A stretch of 64,000 nucleotides of DNA from Cellvibrio polysaccharolyticus (GTDB lineage: Bacteria > Pseudomonadota > Gammaproteobacteria > Pseudomonadales > Cellvibrionaceae): assembly GCF_015182315.1 (NCBI RefSeq), contig NZ_PRDL01000001.1, forward strand, positions 2,976,001-3,040,000, in the 5' to 3' direction. Under the pieces are notes generated by a model. That model was not told the origin of the DNA, did no database searches, and saw only the letters and a program-made list of their open reading frames with translations. Position 1 is the first letter of the stretch. Each line of letters begins with the position of its first letter. The position numbers were made by a program, and so were the translations under genes. This document shows, in pieces, positions 52,101 to 60,492 of the stretch.

Positions 52101-53066
52101 GTGATTGATTTGCGCTTTGCGCAAGGCATCTGCCGCCTCGCGAATTTCCCGCTCGCCGCTCAAAAAAACCAGAATGTCACCGCCGCGATTATTGCCACTG
52201 CCTTTTTCGTGCGCGAGAATTTCATTCACTGCGTCAACAATGGCGGTGTACTGATCCTGATCTGCCTCTTCTTCGTTCCGCGCCAACAGCGGTCGGTACC
52301 AGACATCAACCGGAAAAGTACGCCCGGAAACTTCAATAACCGGCGCGCCATCAAAATGCTCGGAAAAACGCTGCACATCAATGGTGGCAGAGGTGATGAT
52401 CAATTTTAAATCAGGGCGTTTCGGCAAAAGCTGCTTGAGATAACCCAGCAGAAAATCAATATTGAGGCTGCGCTCATGCGCCTCATCAATAATCAGGGTG
52501 TCGTAACGGGACAAGTAGCGATCATTCTGAATTTCGGCCAGCAGAATGCCGTCTGTCATAACCTTGACCAGCGTGTTGTCGGTGGACTGATCACTGAAAC
52601 GAACCTGGTAACCGACTTTTTCGCCCAGCGAGCTTTGCAGCTCTTCGGCAATACGCGAAGCCACCGAATGTGCCGCAATACGGCGGGGCTGGGTGTGACC
52701 GATCATGCCTTTTACACCACGGCCGATGTCGAGACAGATTTTCGGAAGCTGAGTGGTTTTGCCCGAACCGGTTTCACCGGCCAATACCACCACCTGATGG
52801 TTGCGGATCAACTCGGCAATTTCTTCGCGCTTTTCGGAAACAGGCAACTCGGGAAAAATGATCGGATCGGGCACTTCGGCGGCACGCGCAGCAACGCGGG
52901 CCGCCGAGCGCGCTACCTGCTCTTGCCAGCTGGCAAATTTGCCGGCAATGTCCTGATTTTTTTTGTGTTGTTGCTCCAGCTCCCGCAAACGACGCAGCAG
53001 GCGATGCTGATCGCTCTGCATAATGTTATCCAGTTGCTGTTTGCTATTTGACCAATCAAAACTCAT
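49122..53066 (-). CDS. hrpA: ATP-dependent RNA helicase HrpA
   Basis: 1314 residues from ATG 53066 (MSFDWSNSKQQLDNIMQSDQ), close to E. coli HrpA (1300). DEAH-box core (about 70-430): GETGSGKTTQLPKI, IIDEAHERSLNIDF, ITSATID and QRKGRCGRVSEG; then winged-helix/ratchet and OB-fold (about 450-800) and the long HrpA-specific C-terminal region. It helps rescue stalled ribosomes and process mRNA in enterobacteria. The 80-codon upstream extension is not part of the protein. Confidence 0.96.
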   Translation of the reverse strand: MSFDWSNSKQQLDNIMQSDQHRLLRRLRELEQQHKKNQDIAGKFASWQEQVARSAARVAARAAEVPDPIIFPELPVSEKREEIAELIRNHQVVVLAGETGSGKTTQLPKICLDIGRGVKGMIGHTQPRRIAAHSVASRIAEELQSSLGEKVGYQVRFSDQSTDNTLVKVMTDGILLAEIQNDRYLSRYDTLIIDEAHERSLNIDFLLGYLKQLLPKRPDLKLIITSATIDVQRFSEHFDGAPVIEVSGRTFPVDVWYRPLLARNEEEADQDQYTAIVDAVNEILAHEKGSGNNRGGDILVFLSGEREIREAADALRKAQINHLDVLPFYARLSMAEQQRVFSAHTGRRIVLATNVAETSITVPGIRYVIDPGYARISRYSYRTKVQRLPIEPVSQASANQRKGRCGRVSEGICIRLYSEDDFLSRSEFTDAEILRTNLAAVILQMLQMRMGDIEAFPFLDAPDHRLINDGFKLLEELQAVNPQQRLTPVGQKLAQVTVDPRLARMLLAAGALGCVSEVLLIVSALSVQDPRERPADKQTQADQQHARFRVENSDFLAYVSLWNYLEEQRQQLSQNQLRKLCKKEFISYLRWREWRDIHHQLKLLLKNLDLKENQEPANYESVHKALLTGLLGNLGFNIEAREYLGARNRRFAIFPGSTQAKKTPKWLMAAELIETSKLYAHQVAKIEPEWALDAADHLVKRHYFEPYYDARSGQVMGYEKVALYGLTLIEKRRISYSHVDPALCRELFIRAALVEGQYGEHPKRKHQKNPLNDFFTHQQQLLKDLDDLEQKSRRRDILVDEQVLFDFYEERIPEKVINLAGFEAWRKIEEQKNPQLLFIERHHLMRHGADDVTEAQFPAELEWRGMVFPLSYHFEPGHQDDGVSIHVPVSVLHEVPEHRLEWLVPGMLREKCIALVKALPKTLRKHFVPVPDVVDKALLAMSVDNISLTEALAHQLKRQKGIDIPLEQWSVDQVDDYYRFNIKVVDDKGKTIASQRNLAELREQYRAQVQQNIQSAATTIERDGIESWDFSTFEPVVTLRRSGINIRAYAALVDKRDSVALQIIDNPLQATVLSRRGIARLIALDLKQPVKYLQKELLKGQELALTVANMGRREEVADELIIASIVHLALSDISRLPLSRHDFEQCAATAQEKLIVTAQELASQLLGALRLLVEVRKQLKQLKNRIELAFTLSDINNQLNQLFYPGTVYDTPFEWLEQYSRYLKGIQARLEKAILNPQKDRLTIAELSNARQRLDDWLEKEGAYELVYNPHLLEYRWALEELRISLFAQTLKTRFPISSKRLEKLWQNVKDYSR

Positions 53067-53292
53067 GTCTGTCCCACCCTGATCGCAGCCGGCTATGATA
53101 ACAAACCTCGCCCGCACTATGATCAATTCCTGAACGCACCGGTAGTCGTCTTGAATCTGCTGATAAACAGTAGTCTTGAAGCCGCTAACAATAGTTTTGA
53201 ACAGCACCGCAGCAGCGGTGCGAAATGGCGAAAGCCATGTTAAATCCGCTGGAGCAGCGGCTTGAAAGCGGGTTGCCAGAAATCGCGGCCAC

Positions 53293-53319
53293 AAAAAAAG
53301 CCGCACAAAGCGGCTTTTT
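53293..53319 (-). terminator. Terminator of dps
   Basis: A-run, GCCGC (53300-53304), loop ACAAA, GCGGC (53310-53314), TTTTT. Symmetric A and T tracts make it usable on both strands; it lies just after the dps stop codon. The rest of 53067-53292 shows no gene. Confidence 0.85.
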
Positions 53320-53333
53320 CATTGCATAACAGC

Positions 53334-53801
53334 TTATTCCAACAGACTGCGCAGCATCCAGGCGGTTTTTTCATGCAACTGAATCCGCTGGGTTAACAAG
53401 TCAGCGGTGGCTTCATCGCTGGCTTTGTCGGCAACCGGGATAATACTGCGCGCGGTGCGCACTACCGCTTCCTGACCTTCAAGCAATTGACGAATCATCT
53501 CTTTCGCTTCGGGAATTTCCTCGGATTCCTTGATGCTGCTGAGCTTGATGTATTGCTTGTAAGTGCCCGGCGCGGGGAAGCCAAGAGAGCGAATACGCTC
53601 GGCAATAACATCGACCGCCAAGGCTAATTCTGTGTATTGCGTCTCAAACATCAGGTGCAATGTTTGAAACATCGGGCCAGTCACGTTCCAGTGAAAATTG
53701 TGGGTTTTCAAGTACAAGGTGTAGGTATCGGCCAGCAGGTGCGATAAACCTTCGGCGATAGTTTCACGATCTTTTTTGATAATACCAATATCAATATCCA
53801 T
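53334..53801 (-). CDS. dps: Dps-family DNA-protection ferritin
   Basis: 155 residues from ATG 53801 with AAGGAG six bases upstream. The interfacial ferroxidase motif is visible: HNFHWNVTGPMFQTLHLMFE with downstream acidic residues in ELALAVDVIAERIRSLG. Dps dodecamers store iron, consume peroxide and, with a basic tail, bind DNA. Here the N-terminus (MDIDIGIIKKDRE) is short and not strongly basic, so direct DNA binding is uncertain. Confidence 0.92.
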   Translation of the reverse strand: MDIDIGIIKKDRETIAEGLSHLLADTYTLYLKTHNFHWNVTGPMFQTLHLMFETQYTELALAVDVIAERIRSLGFPAPGTYKQYIKLSSIKESEEIPEAKEMIRQLLEGQEAVVRTARSIIPVADKASDEATADLLTQRIQLHEKTAWMLRSLLE

Positions 53802-54033
53802 CTTCAGCTCCTTAACCGGGTTAACGGATCTTTTTATCAACACAGGTGATTGGAAATGGTTCTTTCCGGAAATTCAGCTTTAACTCTAGCAGCTGTGTGG
53901 CGGTTTTTCCTGATTCTGTGTGCCAGAGGTTGGTCAGACTTCACAGAGCCGATAAATACTTTCGCCGCCAATGTGTTCACGATAAAACACCGCCTGCAGG
54001 ATAGATAATGAAATTTTTCTTTCGGGGCGATAG

Positions 54034-54543
54034 TTAAATATCACTGGTTGAAGAGAGTTTGGCCGGTTCATAACCTAACAACAGCAAGTCTTTTCGGTTG
54101 TTCAGGTAGCGCGAATATTCTTCTGCAATCCCGGCCGGTACAGCGACACAAGGGAGACGCTGAAAACCTGGAGCCTGATAAAGCGGATACAAATAATCCC
54201 GTGCATAGCAATAACACCGGGAGGGGGTTAGCGTGGGCAAACACCAGCCTAACAACTGGCTGGCCAGCCCCTGCCGACGATGCGCTTCGGCGACACAAAC
54301 ATTGCGCATTAACCAGTATTGCTCGCTCACCGGAATAAAGCGCACCGCCGCCAGTAAGGGCGAATGTTGCGGTTGGCCTGCTACATTGTCAGCCACCATG
54401 CGCAGCCCGAAAACCGTTTCGTTTTCATGGCAGCGCACGCGTAAACCACAACTTTTATAAAAGCGGTCAATCAGCGCAAGTTGGTGACCGCTGTAAGTTT
54501 GCACGGAAACTTTTGGAGAGAGGGATGTTGAGCCAGGGAGCAA
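54034..54543 (-). CDS. GNAT-family N-acetyltransferase
   Basis: 169 residues. The acetyl-CoA motif A is VCVAEAHRRQGLASQLLGW (R/Q-x-x-G-x-A pattern). Preceding strands contain AAVRFIPVSEQYWLMRN and the C-terminal motif B region YLYPLYQAPGFQRLP. Substrate unknown. Monocistronic between dps and a membrane-protein gene. The 232 bp up to dps hold no gene. Confidence 0.8.
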   Translation of the reverse strand: MLPGSTSLSPKVSVQTYSGHQLALIDRFYKSCGLRVRCHENETVFGLRMVADNVAGQPQHSPLLAAVRFIPVSEQYWLMRNVCVAEAHRRQGLASQLLGWCLPTLTPSRCYCYARDYLYPLYQAPGFQRLPCVAVPAGIAEEYSRYLNNRKDLLLLGYEPAKLSSTSDI

Positions 54544-54572
54544 CCGGGAAGATCTCTTTAACTGAATTCAAA

Positions 54573-54606
54573 CGCCGGACAAGCGTATCTGCTTACCCGG
54601 CGGATT
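54573..54606 (-). terminator. Weak terminator after the membrane-protein gene
   Basis: CGCCGG (54573-54578) and CCGGCG (54597-54602) with inner AAGC/GCTT form a stem. The minus strand continues GTTTGAATTC; the plus strand has ATTTTTA. It could also serve the plus strand. Confidence 0.45.
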
Positions 54607-54622
54607 TTTAAACAAAGGGAGA

Positions 54623-55105
54623 TTAACGCTCTGCGCGCATCGGTCTTTCACCGGCCAGCAGTTCATCACGCGCCTGGTACTCATCGTGGCTGAGGTTGTC
54701 CTGATAATCGCGTGGCTGGCGTCGGGTCTTGCGCCCTTCGGCGACCACTGTGTCGTAATCCTGATAATCTACCGGCTCTTCATTTTTAACAAAACCGCGG
54801 GTCAGCAATTGATAAATCAATGAAAGAATCAATGCAACAAGCCAGACACCGGCCAACAATATCGCAATCGGTTTGGCGCTGGCAAAACCGTTGATCAGCG
54901 TTTCCATTACCAGGATAAAAAGTGCCGGCGCCATCACCATAGGCTCTACTTTCATGGCGTAAGGTGTGAGCAGAACCGCCCACACCGATACCATAAAGAA
55001 GTGTCCCCATTCGCGCCCGAAGCGGCGAAATAATAACCAGGTCGCCCAACCACAACCCAGCGCACCAACAACATAGGCGGCCCAGGCGATTTGATACGTT
55101 TCCAC
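54623..55105 (-). CDS. Conserved inner-membrane protein, unknown function
   Basis: 160 residues, four predicted membrane segments (about 6-26, 35-51, 55-73, 80-104), then a charged cytoplasmic tail rich in Asp, Tyr and Arg (VDYQDYDTVV, RKTRRQPRDYQDN). I do not recognise a family. It is 70 bp downstream of ycgN and read in the same direction, so it may be the last gene of the rnd-ycgL-ycgN transcript. Confidence 0.7.
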   Translation of the reverse strand: METYQIAWAAYVVGALGCGWATWLLFRRFGREWGHFFMVSVWAVLLTPYAMKVEPMVMAPALFILVMETLINGFASAKPIAILLAGVWLVALILSLIYQLLTRGFVKNEEPVDYQDYDTVVAEGRKTRRQPRDYQDNLSHDEYQARDELLAGERPMRAER

Positions 55106-55175
55106 AATGTTACTCCTGCTCTTGCATCAGCAATGTTTCGCGGTTGATATACCACCAGGCCCGGTAGCCCTGCGC

Positions 55176-55616
55176 TTATATCCAGCGAATAATATAATCT
55201 TCGTAATCTTCTTCGGCGACATCCTGCTCGGCAACCACTTTGCCACTCACCGACATACCAGACCGGTGCACACTGGCCGGGTCGCCGGAGATCAGTGGAT
55301 GCCAATCAAACAAGGGCATTCCGGCAGCACGCAAGCGGTAGGCGCAGGTGTCGGGCAACCAGTCGATGGCATCCAGCGAGCCAGGTTCAAGCACTACGCA
55401 ATCCGGTACCTGCTGTTGCCGATTGCTGTAGTCGGTACATTGGCAGGTTTGGTGATCCAGATAATGGCAGGCAACGCGGGTGTAATACACATCGCCATTG
55501 TCTTCATCTTCCAGTTTATGCAAGCAGCACTTGCCACAGCCGTCACACAGTGATTCCCATTCGTGCGGCGTCAGCTCTTGCAAGGATTTTGCGTGCCAGT
55601 AGACCTGAACAGCCAT
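55176..55616 (-). CDS. ycgN: YcgN/UPF0260 family cysteine-cluster protein
   Basis: 146 residues with the UPF0260 Cys pattern LCDGCGKCCLHKLED, then CHYLDHQTCQC, CVVL and WLPDTCAYRL. Probably binds a metal or Fe-S cluster; role not established. Five bp downstream of ycgL, in the conserved rnd-ycgL-ycgN order of Gammaproteobacteria. Confidence 0.9.
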   Translation of the reverse strand: MAVQVYWHAKSLQELTPHEWESLCDGCGKCCLHKLEDEDNGDVYYTRVACHYLDHQTCQCTDYSNRQQQVPDCVVLEPGSLDAIDWLPDTCAYRLRAAGMPLFDWHPLISGDPASVHRSGMSVSGKVVAEQDVAEEDYEDYIIRWI

Positions 55617-55621
55617 GAAAC

Positions 55622-55915
55622 CTACCCGGATAATTTACTGTTGTGTGAACGAACTTGCCACATTTCCTGATCACCACCCGGAGCCGGTGGCAGCTGCAGA
55701 TAAAAACCCTGCTCTTGCAGCGCCTTCAATACACTGGCGGTGGGAACCCGCGCCAGTTTTCGCTCCGGGGTTAATAACAACACCATGGCAGACACAGGTT
55801 TGCCAAAACGTTTTAATAGCTCTTCTGGCACCCGGCTCAGGCCTTCGTCTTTGCGCACGTATAGATACATACCCTCTTCACGGGCACTGCGAAAAATTTC
55901 GGTAATAACTTTCAT
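55622..55915 (-). CDS. ycgL: YcgL-domain protein
   Basis: 97 residues with the YcgL fold pattern: YLYVRKDEGLSRVPEELL, FGKPVSAMVLLLTPERKLA and LKALQEQGFYLQLPP. A small cytosolic protein of unknown role. The start overlaps the rnd stop by 4 bp (ATGA), so translation is coupled. Confidence 0.9.
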   Translation of the reverse strand: MKVITEIFRSAREEGMYLYVRKDEGLSRVPEELLKRFGKPVSAMVLLLTPERKLARVPTASVLKALQEQGFYLQLPPAPGGDQEMWQVRSHNSKLSG

Positions 55916-57072
55916 GATGCGCTGCTCTCATCCGTTTCAAGTTGCGGATGGCGGGTAACATCCAGTAAGTATTTGCCAATTACCTCATATCGCCAACTTA
56001 ACAGGCGATCGGGCAAGGCATATTCGCGCCCTTTCAGGCCGGAGCGAACGATAAATTCGTATTCTTTTTTGCGCACCAGCACTTCCGGTGGTAACGCCAG
56101 CGCCTCGGCGCGTTCGCGCGTGCAATTTTTCAAGGCTTTCATCAACGGCCCTTCACTTTTAGCCAGCGGCGGCTCGGGACGCTCCGGGCAGGCTGCCGAG
56201 GGTGTTGCGCTGCTGTCACGGACAATGTGCAGCAAACGCTCGCTATCTTCCTGCAAAGTGCGCTGGGGAATGTCATCAATGCGCTGTAAACCAGCCGCAT
56301 CTTTGGGCTGTTTACGCGCGATTTCCCAAAGGGCCGGCTCTTTGATTAACCGGTTGCGCGGAATATCACGCGCGCGGGCTTCGGTTTCGCGCCAAATACA
56401 AAGGTCACGCAAAATAGCCAACTCGGCACCGCGCAACTTCCAGGCAAAACCTACTTTTTTCCAGGCTTGTGCATAATCATCCGGTTGCCGGGCCTGTTGC
56501 ACCAACTCGGCACAATCGTCACGTACCCAGCAGAGCCGGTCAGCAGCTTTAAGAATTTGCAGCAGCTTGCCGTAGACCACCAACATATGCGCCACATCCA
56601 GAGCGGCATATTTCAGTTGCGCCACACTGAGCGGACGCTGCAACCAGTCAGAGCGGGTTTCTTCCTTGGGAATTTCGTGCAACAGCGTGGCTTTAACCAG
56701 TCCGGCGTAACCGATAGAGAAACCAAAACCGGCGAAGGCTGCAGCCAGCTGGGTATCAAAAACCGGCGACGGCACGCAGTTGAGCAAGCACTGAAAAACC
56801 TCAAGATCTTCCGAGCAGGAGTGAAATACCTTGGTGACTTTTTCATCCAGCATTAATTCGCGCAGCGCGTCGAAACGGGTAATCGCCAGCGGATCAATCA
56901 GATAACAACCCTTGCCATCGCCCACCTGGATCAACCCGGCAATCGGATAAAAGGTAGAGCTGCGCATGAATTCGGTGTCTACCGCGATGGCAGCCTGCTG
57001 TCGCCAGCGAGTACACAAAGCTTCCAGTTCGTCGTCGGAATCAATCCAGATGGGGTCGGTCGGTATCAGCAT
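55912..57072 (-). CDS. rnd: Ribonuclease D
   Basis: 386 residues. DEDD exonuclease domain (about 1-195): Exo I AIAVDTEFMRSSTFYP, Exo II in FHSCSEDLEVF, Exo III with YAALDVAHML. HRDC domains follow (about 215-290 and 305-375, ALWEIARKQPKDAAGLQRID). A 3'-5' exonuclease for tRNA 3' maturation. First of rnd-ycgL-ycgN. Confidence 0.95.
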   Translation of the reverse strand: MLIPTDPIWIDSDDELEALCTRWRQQAAIAVDTEFMRSSTFYPIAGLIQVGDGKGCYLIDPLAITRFDALRELMLDEKVTKVFHSCSEDLEVFQCLLNCVPSPVFDTQLAAAFAGFGFSIGYAGLVKATLLHEIPKEETRSDWLQRPLSVAQLKYAALDVAHMLVVYGKLLQILKAADRLCWVRDDCAELVQQARQPDDYAQAWKKVGFAWKLRGAELAILRDLCIWRETEARARDIPRNRLIKEPALWEIARKQPKDAAGLQRIDDIPQRTLQEDSERLLHIVRDSSATPSAACPERPEPPLAKSEGPLMKALKNCTRERAEALALPPEVLVRKKEYEFIVRSGLKGREYALPDRLLSWRYEVIGKYLLDVTRHPQLETDESSAS

Positions 57073-57133
57073 ACATTCAGTCTGAATAAGATGGGCAGTT
57101 GCCCGAAAAATTGGCCGATAAACAGCCTGTCAA

Positions 57134-57727
57134 TTACAGCGGGCGACGGCTGGAAAAAGCATGCGCCAGGGTGCCACCATCAATAAACTCCAGCTCGCCA
57201 CCCAGCGGAACACCGTGAGCAATGCGCGACACTACAACACCCAGCGGTTTGATCCGCTCGCTGATGTAATAAGACGTAGCCTCACCTTCCACGGTGGGGT
57301 TGGTCGCCAGAATCACTTCCGTCACCGCCTCACTTTGTACCAGTGCCAATAATGCATCCACGCCAATATCGTCGGGGCCGATGCCATCGATGGGCGAGAG
57401 ATGCCCCATCAATACAAAATATTTTCCCTGATAACTGCCGGCCTGCTCAATAGCCAGCACATCCACCGGCGTTTCAACCACGCACAACAAGGTGCTGTCG
57501 CGGCGAAGATTGTTACAAATACCGCATAAATCCTGTTCGGTAAGGGTGCGACAACGCTGGCAACGCCCTACCCCTTCAATTGCCTTGTGCAAGGTATTGG
57601 CAAGACGATTGGCACCTTCACGATCGCGCTCAAGCAGGTGCAACGCCATGCGCTGTGCCGACTTGGGCCCGACACCGGGCAAACACCGCAGGCTGCGCAT
57701 CAACTCATCAATCAACGGACTAAACAT
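57134..57727 (-). CDS. recR: Recombination mediator RecR
   Basis: 197 residues, the standard length: helix-hairpin-helix MRSLRCLPGVGPKSAQRMAL, four-Cys zinc finger (CQRCRTLTEQDLCGIC), Toprim domain (VVETPVDVLAIEQAG, LMGHLSPIDGIGPDDIGVD) and the C-terminal Walker-like VPLGGELEFIDGGTL. Loads RecA with RecF/RecO. Last gene of dnaX-ybaB-recR. Confidence 0.97.
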   Translation of the reverse strand: MFSPLIDELMRSLRCLPGVGPKSAQRMALHLLERDREGANRLANTLHKAIEGVGRCQRCRTLTEQDLCGICNNLRRDSTLLCVVETPVDVLAIEQAGSYQGKYFVLMGHLSPIDGIGPDDIGVDALLALVQSEAVTEVILATNPTVEGEATSYYISERIKPLGVVVSRIAHGVPLGGELEFIDGGTLAHAFSSRRPL

Positions 57728-57769
57728 GCAAATGGAATCTCTATCAGGGCAGACCGGTTGTGCTGGATA

Positions 57770-58090
57770 TTAGAACGGCATTTTAAAGTCAGGCGGAATA
57801 CCCATGCCAGCGGTCATTTTTTGCATTTGCTCACGGCCTGTTGATTCCACTTTGCGCACTGCGTCATTCACCGCCGCTGCCAGCAAATCTTCCAGCATTT
57901 CCTTGTCTTCGCTCATCAGGCTATCGTCAATATGAACGCGTTTAACATCGTGACGGCCGGTCATGACTACCGATACCAGCCCGGCACCAGCTTCACCTTT
58001 AACTTCGGCGCTGGCCAGCTGCTCCTGCATTTTCTGCATGTTGGCCTGCATTTCCTGCGCCTGCTTCATTAAATCGCCCAAACCTTTCAT
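57770..58090 (-). CDS. ybaB: YbaB/EbfC nucleoid-associated protein
   Basis: 106 residues: helical tweezer start MKGLGDLMKQAQEMQANMQK, then GEAGAGLVSVVMTGRHDVKR and LEDLLAAAVNDAVRKVES. A small DNA-binding dimer conserved between dnaX and recR. Confidence 0.95.
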   Translation of the reverse strand: MKGLGDLMKQAQEMQANMQKMQEQLASAEVKGEAGAGLVSVVMTGRHDVKRVHIDDSLMSEDKEMLEDLLAAAVNDAVRKVESTGREQMQKMTAGMGIPPDFKMPF

Positions 58091-58149
58091 AACAACTCCT
58101 TCAAGCTGAGAATTCAGAATGTGATTTCGTTGCGGCCACTGGCCACAAC

Positions 58150-60378
58150 CTATAAGGGAACAATAGAGTCTTCGCGCAGTTGTGCATCAAAATGCTCCAT
58201 CAGCTTTAGCACCACCGGGTCATTTTTGATGGTTGAGACTGCGTTTTCCTGACGCTCTTTACGAATACGAATGACCATCGCCGCCGGGGTTTCAGCGGTA
58301 ACTTCACCAAGCCGGATAGTGACGCGGATGGGCTCAATGAAGTAATCACCCATCGCGTCTGCCAGGCGTTGCTGGTGGCTTTCGTCGTAGAGCGTGCTGT
58401 TGTTGTGGTCAAGAATAAAAAAGAAGTGGCTGCCTTCACGCCCCGTCATTTGACAGTTGGCCACCGTGCTTTGCAGCAAACCGGTGATGCCCAGCGCCGG
58501 ATAAAGGCCAAGCCAGTGATCAGGCGTTACCTGATCCAGCGGAATACGAATGTCGGAAGCAACCAGCTCTGGCGTTGGATCAACAGCCGGCACAAAGGTT
58601 TCCGGCTTGCTGGAAGCCGGAGCAACGGGTTGCGGTTCAGACTTTTTTTCGGGCTGAGGCTCCTCCTCTACCGGAACATCCAGCCAGGGGGAAGCAGCGG
58701 CGTACTCGGCATAATCATCGTCGGGCACGTAATCGGCATTATCGTAGGGGCCATCAAAGGGCGGACGCTGCTCGGCAGATAACGGCGACCTGACCGGTTC
58801 TTGCTGCGGCGCAAACGAGCCGGGCACAGGATTTTGCGGCTGGAATTGCGGTTGCGGTTGCGGTTGCGGTTGCGGTTGCGGTTGCGGTTGCGGTTGCGGT
58901 TGCGGTTGCGGTTGCGGTTGCGGTTGCGGTTGCGGTTGCGGTTGCGCAGTATTCTGACGCTGATTATCCGAGGGCGATAGCGAATTCACCACCGAAGATG
59001 CCTGGGGCAAACCGGCAGAGGCTGAGGGTGTTTGCTGCGGCGCAGCGGCGCCCGGATCTGCCACGGTGGAAGCGGATGAATGTGGTGGCGAGGCCGGCGA
59101 ATCCCCTGACGAAGCCTGGGAATGTTGTGGCGAAGTCGGCTCGCTTTGCGCAACAGCAGGCTTATGTTCCGGCGCAGGCGCTGCGGCCGTTGCGACCTCT
59201 GACGGCGGTTGCGGTTGCGGTTGCGGTTGCGGTTGGGATACAGCAGCCTGGCGCGAAGACGATGGCAAGGTACTGTTGGGAATTTCCGGCACGCCTTGCG
59301 GCTTGAAGGCCAGCATGCGCAATAGCACCATCTCGAAACCGGCACGCGGATCCGGTGCCAGAGGCAAATCGCGGCGCCCTAACAAACCGGTCTGGTAAAA
59401 CAGCTGAATATCTTCCGATGGCAGGTTTTGCGCCAGTTGCATCACCTTGTCGCGATCACCCAGGCTGTTATCTACCGCTTCCGGCAAGGCCTGTGCGATA
59501 GCAACGCGGTGCAATATCGACAGCAGTTCGGCCAGCGCATTGGCATAGTCCGGTGCGTGTTCCGACAGACGCTCGACTTCTGTCAACAGCGTTTTGCCGT
59601 CCAGCGCAGCCAACGCGTTAAGAATGTTGTAAACCGCCGCCTGGTCAATCGTACCCAGCATGGCGCGCACTTCAGCTTCGGTAATTTTCCCGGAGCCATA
59701 AGCAATCGCCTGGTCAGTCAAACTCATGGCATCGCGCATACTGCCGTCGGCAGAACGCCCCAATTGCCACAGTGCAGATTCCTCGAAAGGCACCAGCTCC
59801 TGTTCCAGCACAAATTTGAGGTGCTGAACGATGCGCTCGGGGTTCATATTTTTCAGGTTGAACTGCAAGCAGCGTGACAGGATGGTCACCGGCAGCTTTT
59901 GCGGGTCGGTAGTCGCCAGCAAAAATTTAACGTGCGGTGGCGGCTCTTCGAGGGTTTTCAGCAGGGCATTAAAACTGTGCGTGGAGAGCATGTGCACCTC
60001 ATCGATGAGGTACACCTTGTAACGGCCGCGCGTTGGCGCATATTGCACGTTTTCCAGCAGCTCGCGGGTATCTTCCACTTTGGTACGGGAGGCCGCATCC
60101 ACCTCGATCAAATCGACAAAACGACCTTCAGCAATTTCACGGCAGGCTGAACATTGTCCGCAAGGTTCGGAGCTGACGCCGGTTTTGCAGTTGAGGCATT
60201 TGGCCAGAATACGGGCAATGGTGGTTTTGCCCACACCGCGGGTGCCGGTAAATAAATAGGCATGGTGCAAACGGTTATGGTCGAGCGCATTGATCAGCGC
60301 CTGGAGCACATGCTCCTGGCCCACCATTTCGCGAAAAATGCGGGGGCGCCATTTACGTGCCAGGACTTGATAACTCAT
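58150..60378 (-). CDS. dnaX: DNA polymerase III subunits tau and gamma
   Basis: 742 residues as tau, longer than E. coli tau (643). Clamp-loader AAA+ (about 1-365): Walker A GTRGVGKTTIARILA, zinc-finger Cys set (CLNCKTGVSSEPCGQCSAC), DEVHMLSTHSFNALLKTLEE and SRC motif ILSRCLQF. A long Pro/Gln/Ala linker (about 375-560) contains about 17 tandem Gln-Pro pairs. The C-terminal tau part (about 600-742) binds polymerase and helicase. A frameshift cassette at codons 577-579 would give a 580-residue gamma. First gene of dnaX-ybaB-recR. Confidence 0.96.
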   Translation of the reverse strand: MSYQVLARKWRPRIFREMVGQEHVLQALINALDHNRLHHAYLFTGTRGVGKTTIARILAKCLNCKTGVSSEPCGQCSACREIAEGRFVDLIEVDAASRTKVEDTRELLENVQYAPTRGRYKVYLIDEVHMLSTHSFNALLKTLEEPPPHVKFLLATTDPQKLPVTILSRCLQFNLKNMNPERIVQHLKFVLEQELVPFEESALWQLGRSADGSMRDAMSLTDQAIAYGSGKITEAEVRAMLGTIDQAAVYNILNALAALDGKTLLTEVERLSEHAPDYANALAELLSILHRVAIAQALPEAVDNSLGDRDKVMQLAQNLPSEDIQLFYQTGLLGRRDLPLAPDPRAGFEMVLLRMLAFKPQGVPEIPNSTLPSSSRQAAVSQPQPQPQPQPPSEVATAAAPAPEHKPAVAQSEPTSPQHSQASSGDSPASPPHSSASTVADPGAAAPQQTPSASAGLPQASSVVNSLSPSDNQRQNTAQPQPQPQPQPQPQPQPQPQPQPQPQPQPQPQPQFQPQNPVPGSFAPQQEPVRSPLSAEQRPPFDGPYDNADYVPDDDYAEYAAASPWLDVPVEEEPQPEKKSEPQPVAPASSKPETFVPAVDPTPELVASDIRIPLDQVTPDHWLGLYPALGITGLLQSTVANCQMTGREGSHFFFILDHNNSTLYDESHQQRLADAMGDYFIEPIRVTIRLGEVTAETPAAMVIRIRKERQENAVSTIKNDPVVLKLMEHFDAQLREDSIVPL
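58602..58667 (-). promoter_or_regulatory. Programmed -1 ribosomal frameshift cassette in dnaX
   Basis: On the minus strand: internal Shine-Dalgarno-like AGGAGG (58667-58662), 13 bases, in-frame slippery heptamer A-AAA-AAG (58648-58642), then in the -1 frame GTC followed at once by TGA (58639-58637). A CCGGCTT/AAGCCGG hairpin (58620-58602) lies 21 bases downstream, and a smaller GCAA/TTGC hairpin is closer. Same elements, heptamer and codon phase as E. coli dnaX; only the hairpin spacing is larger. Confidence 0.85.
58846..58946. repeat. Hexanucleotide tandem repeat in dnaX (Gln-Pro codons)
   Basis: About 17 copies of TTGCGG with no interruption, encoding alternating Gln and Pro on the minus strand. 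A shorter run of the same unit lies near 59209-59234. In-frame, so copy changes alter linker length only. Confidence 0.95.
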
Positions 60379-60492
60379 GCCATTCCTACTCTGCTACCGA
60401 AAAGGGTGGATACCGAAAAAGGTGCGGCGATTATAACGGGCGATGAATCAATTTGACACAAGAGAGGAATACAGAAATGCGCGAGGCAGGAT

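Noticed and set aside
53067..53306. 80-codon N-terminal extension of HrpA
   Set aside because: Family proteins start at MSFDW-like position and the extension is compositionally unlike coding sequence.
58846..58946. Possible CRISPR or minisatellite array
   Set aside because: It is a six-base unit with no spacers and is in frame with dnaX; a coding microsatellite.
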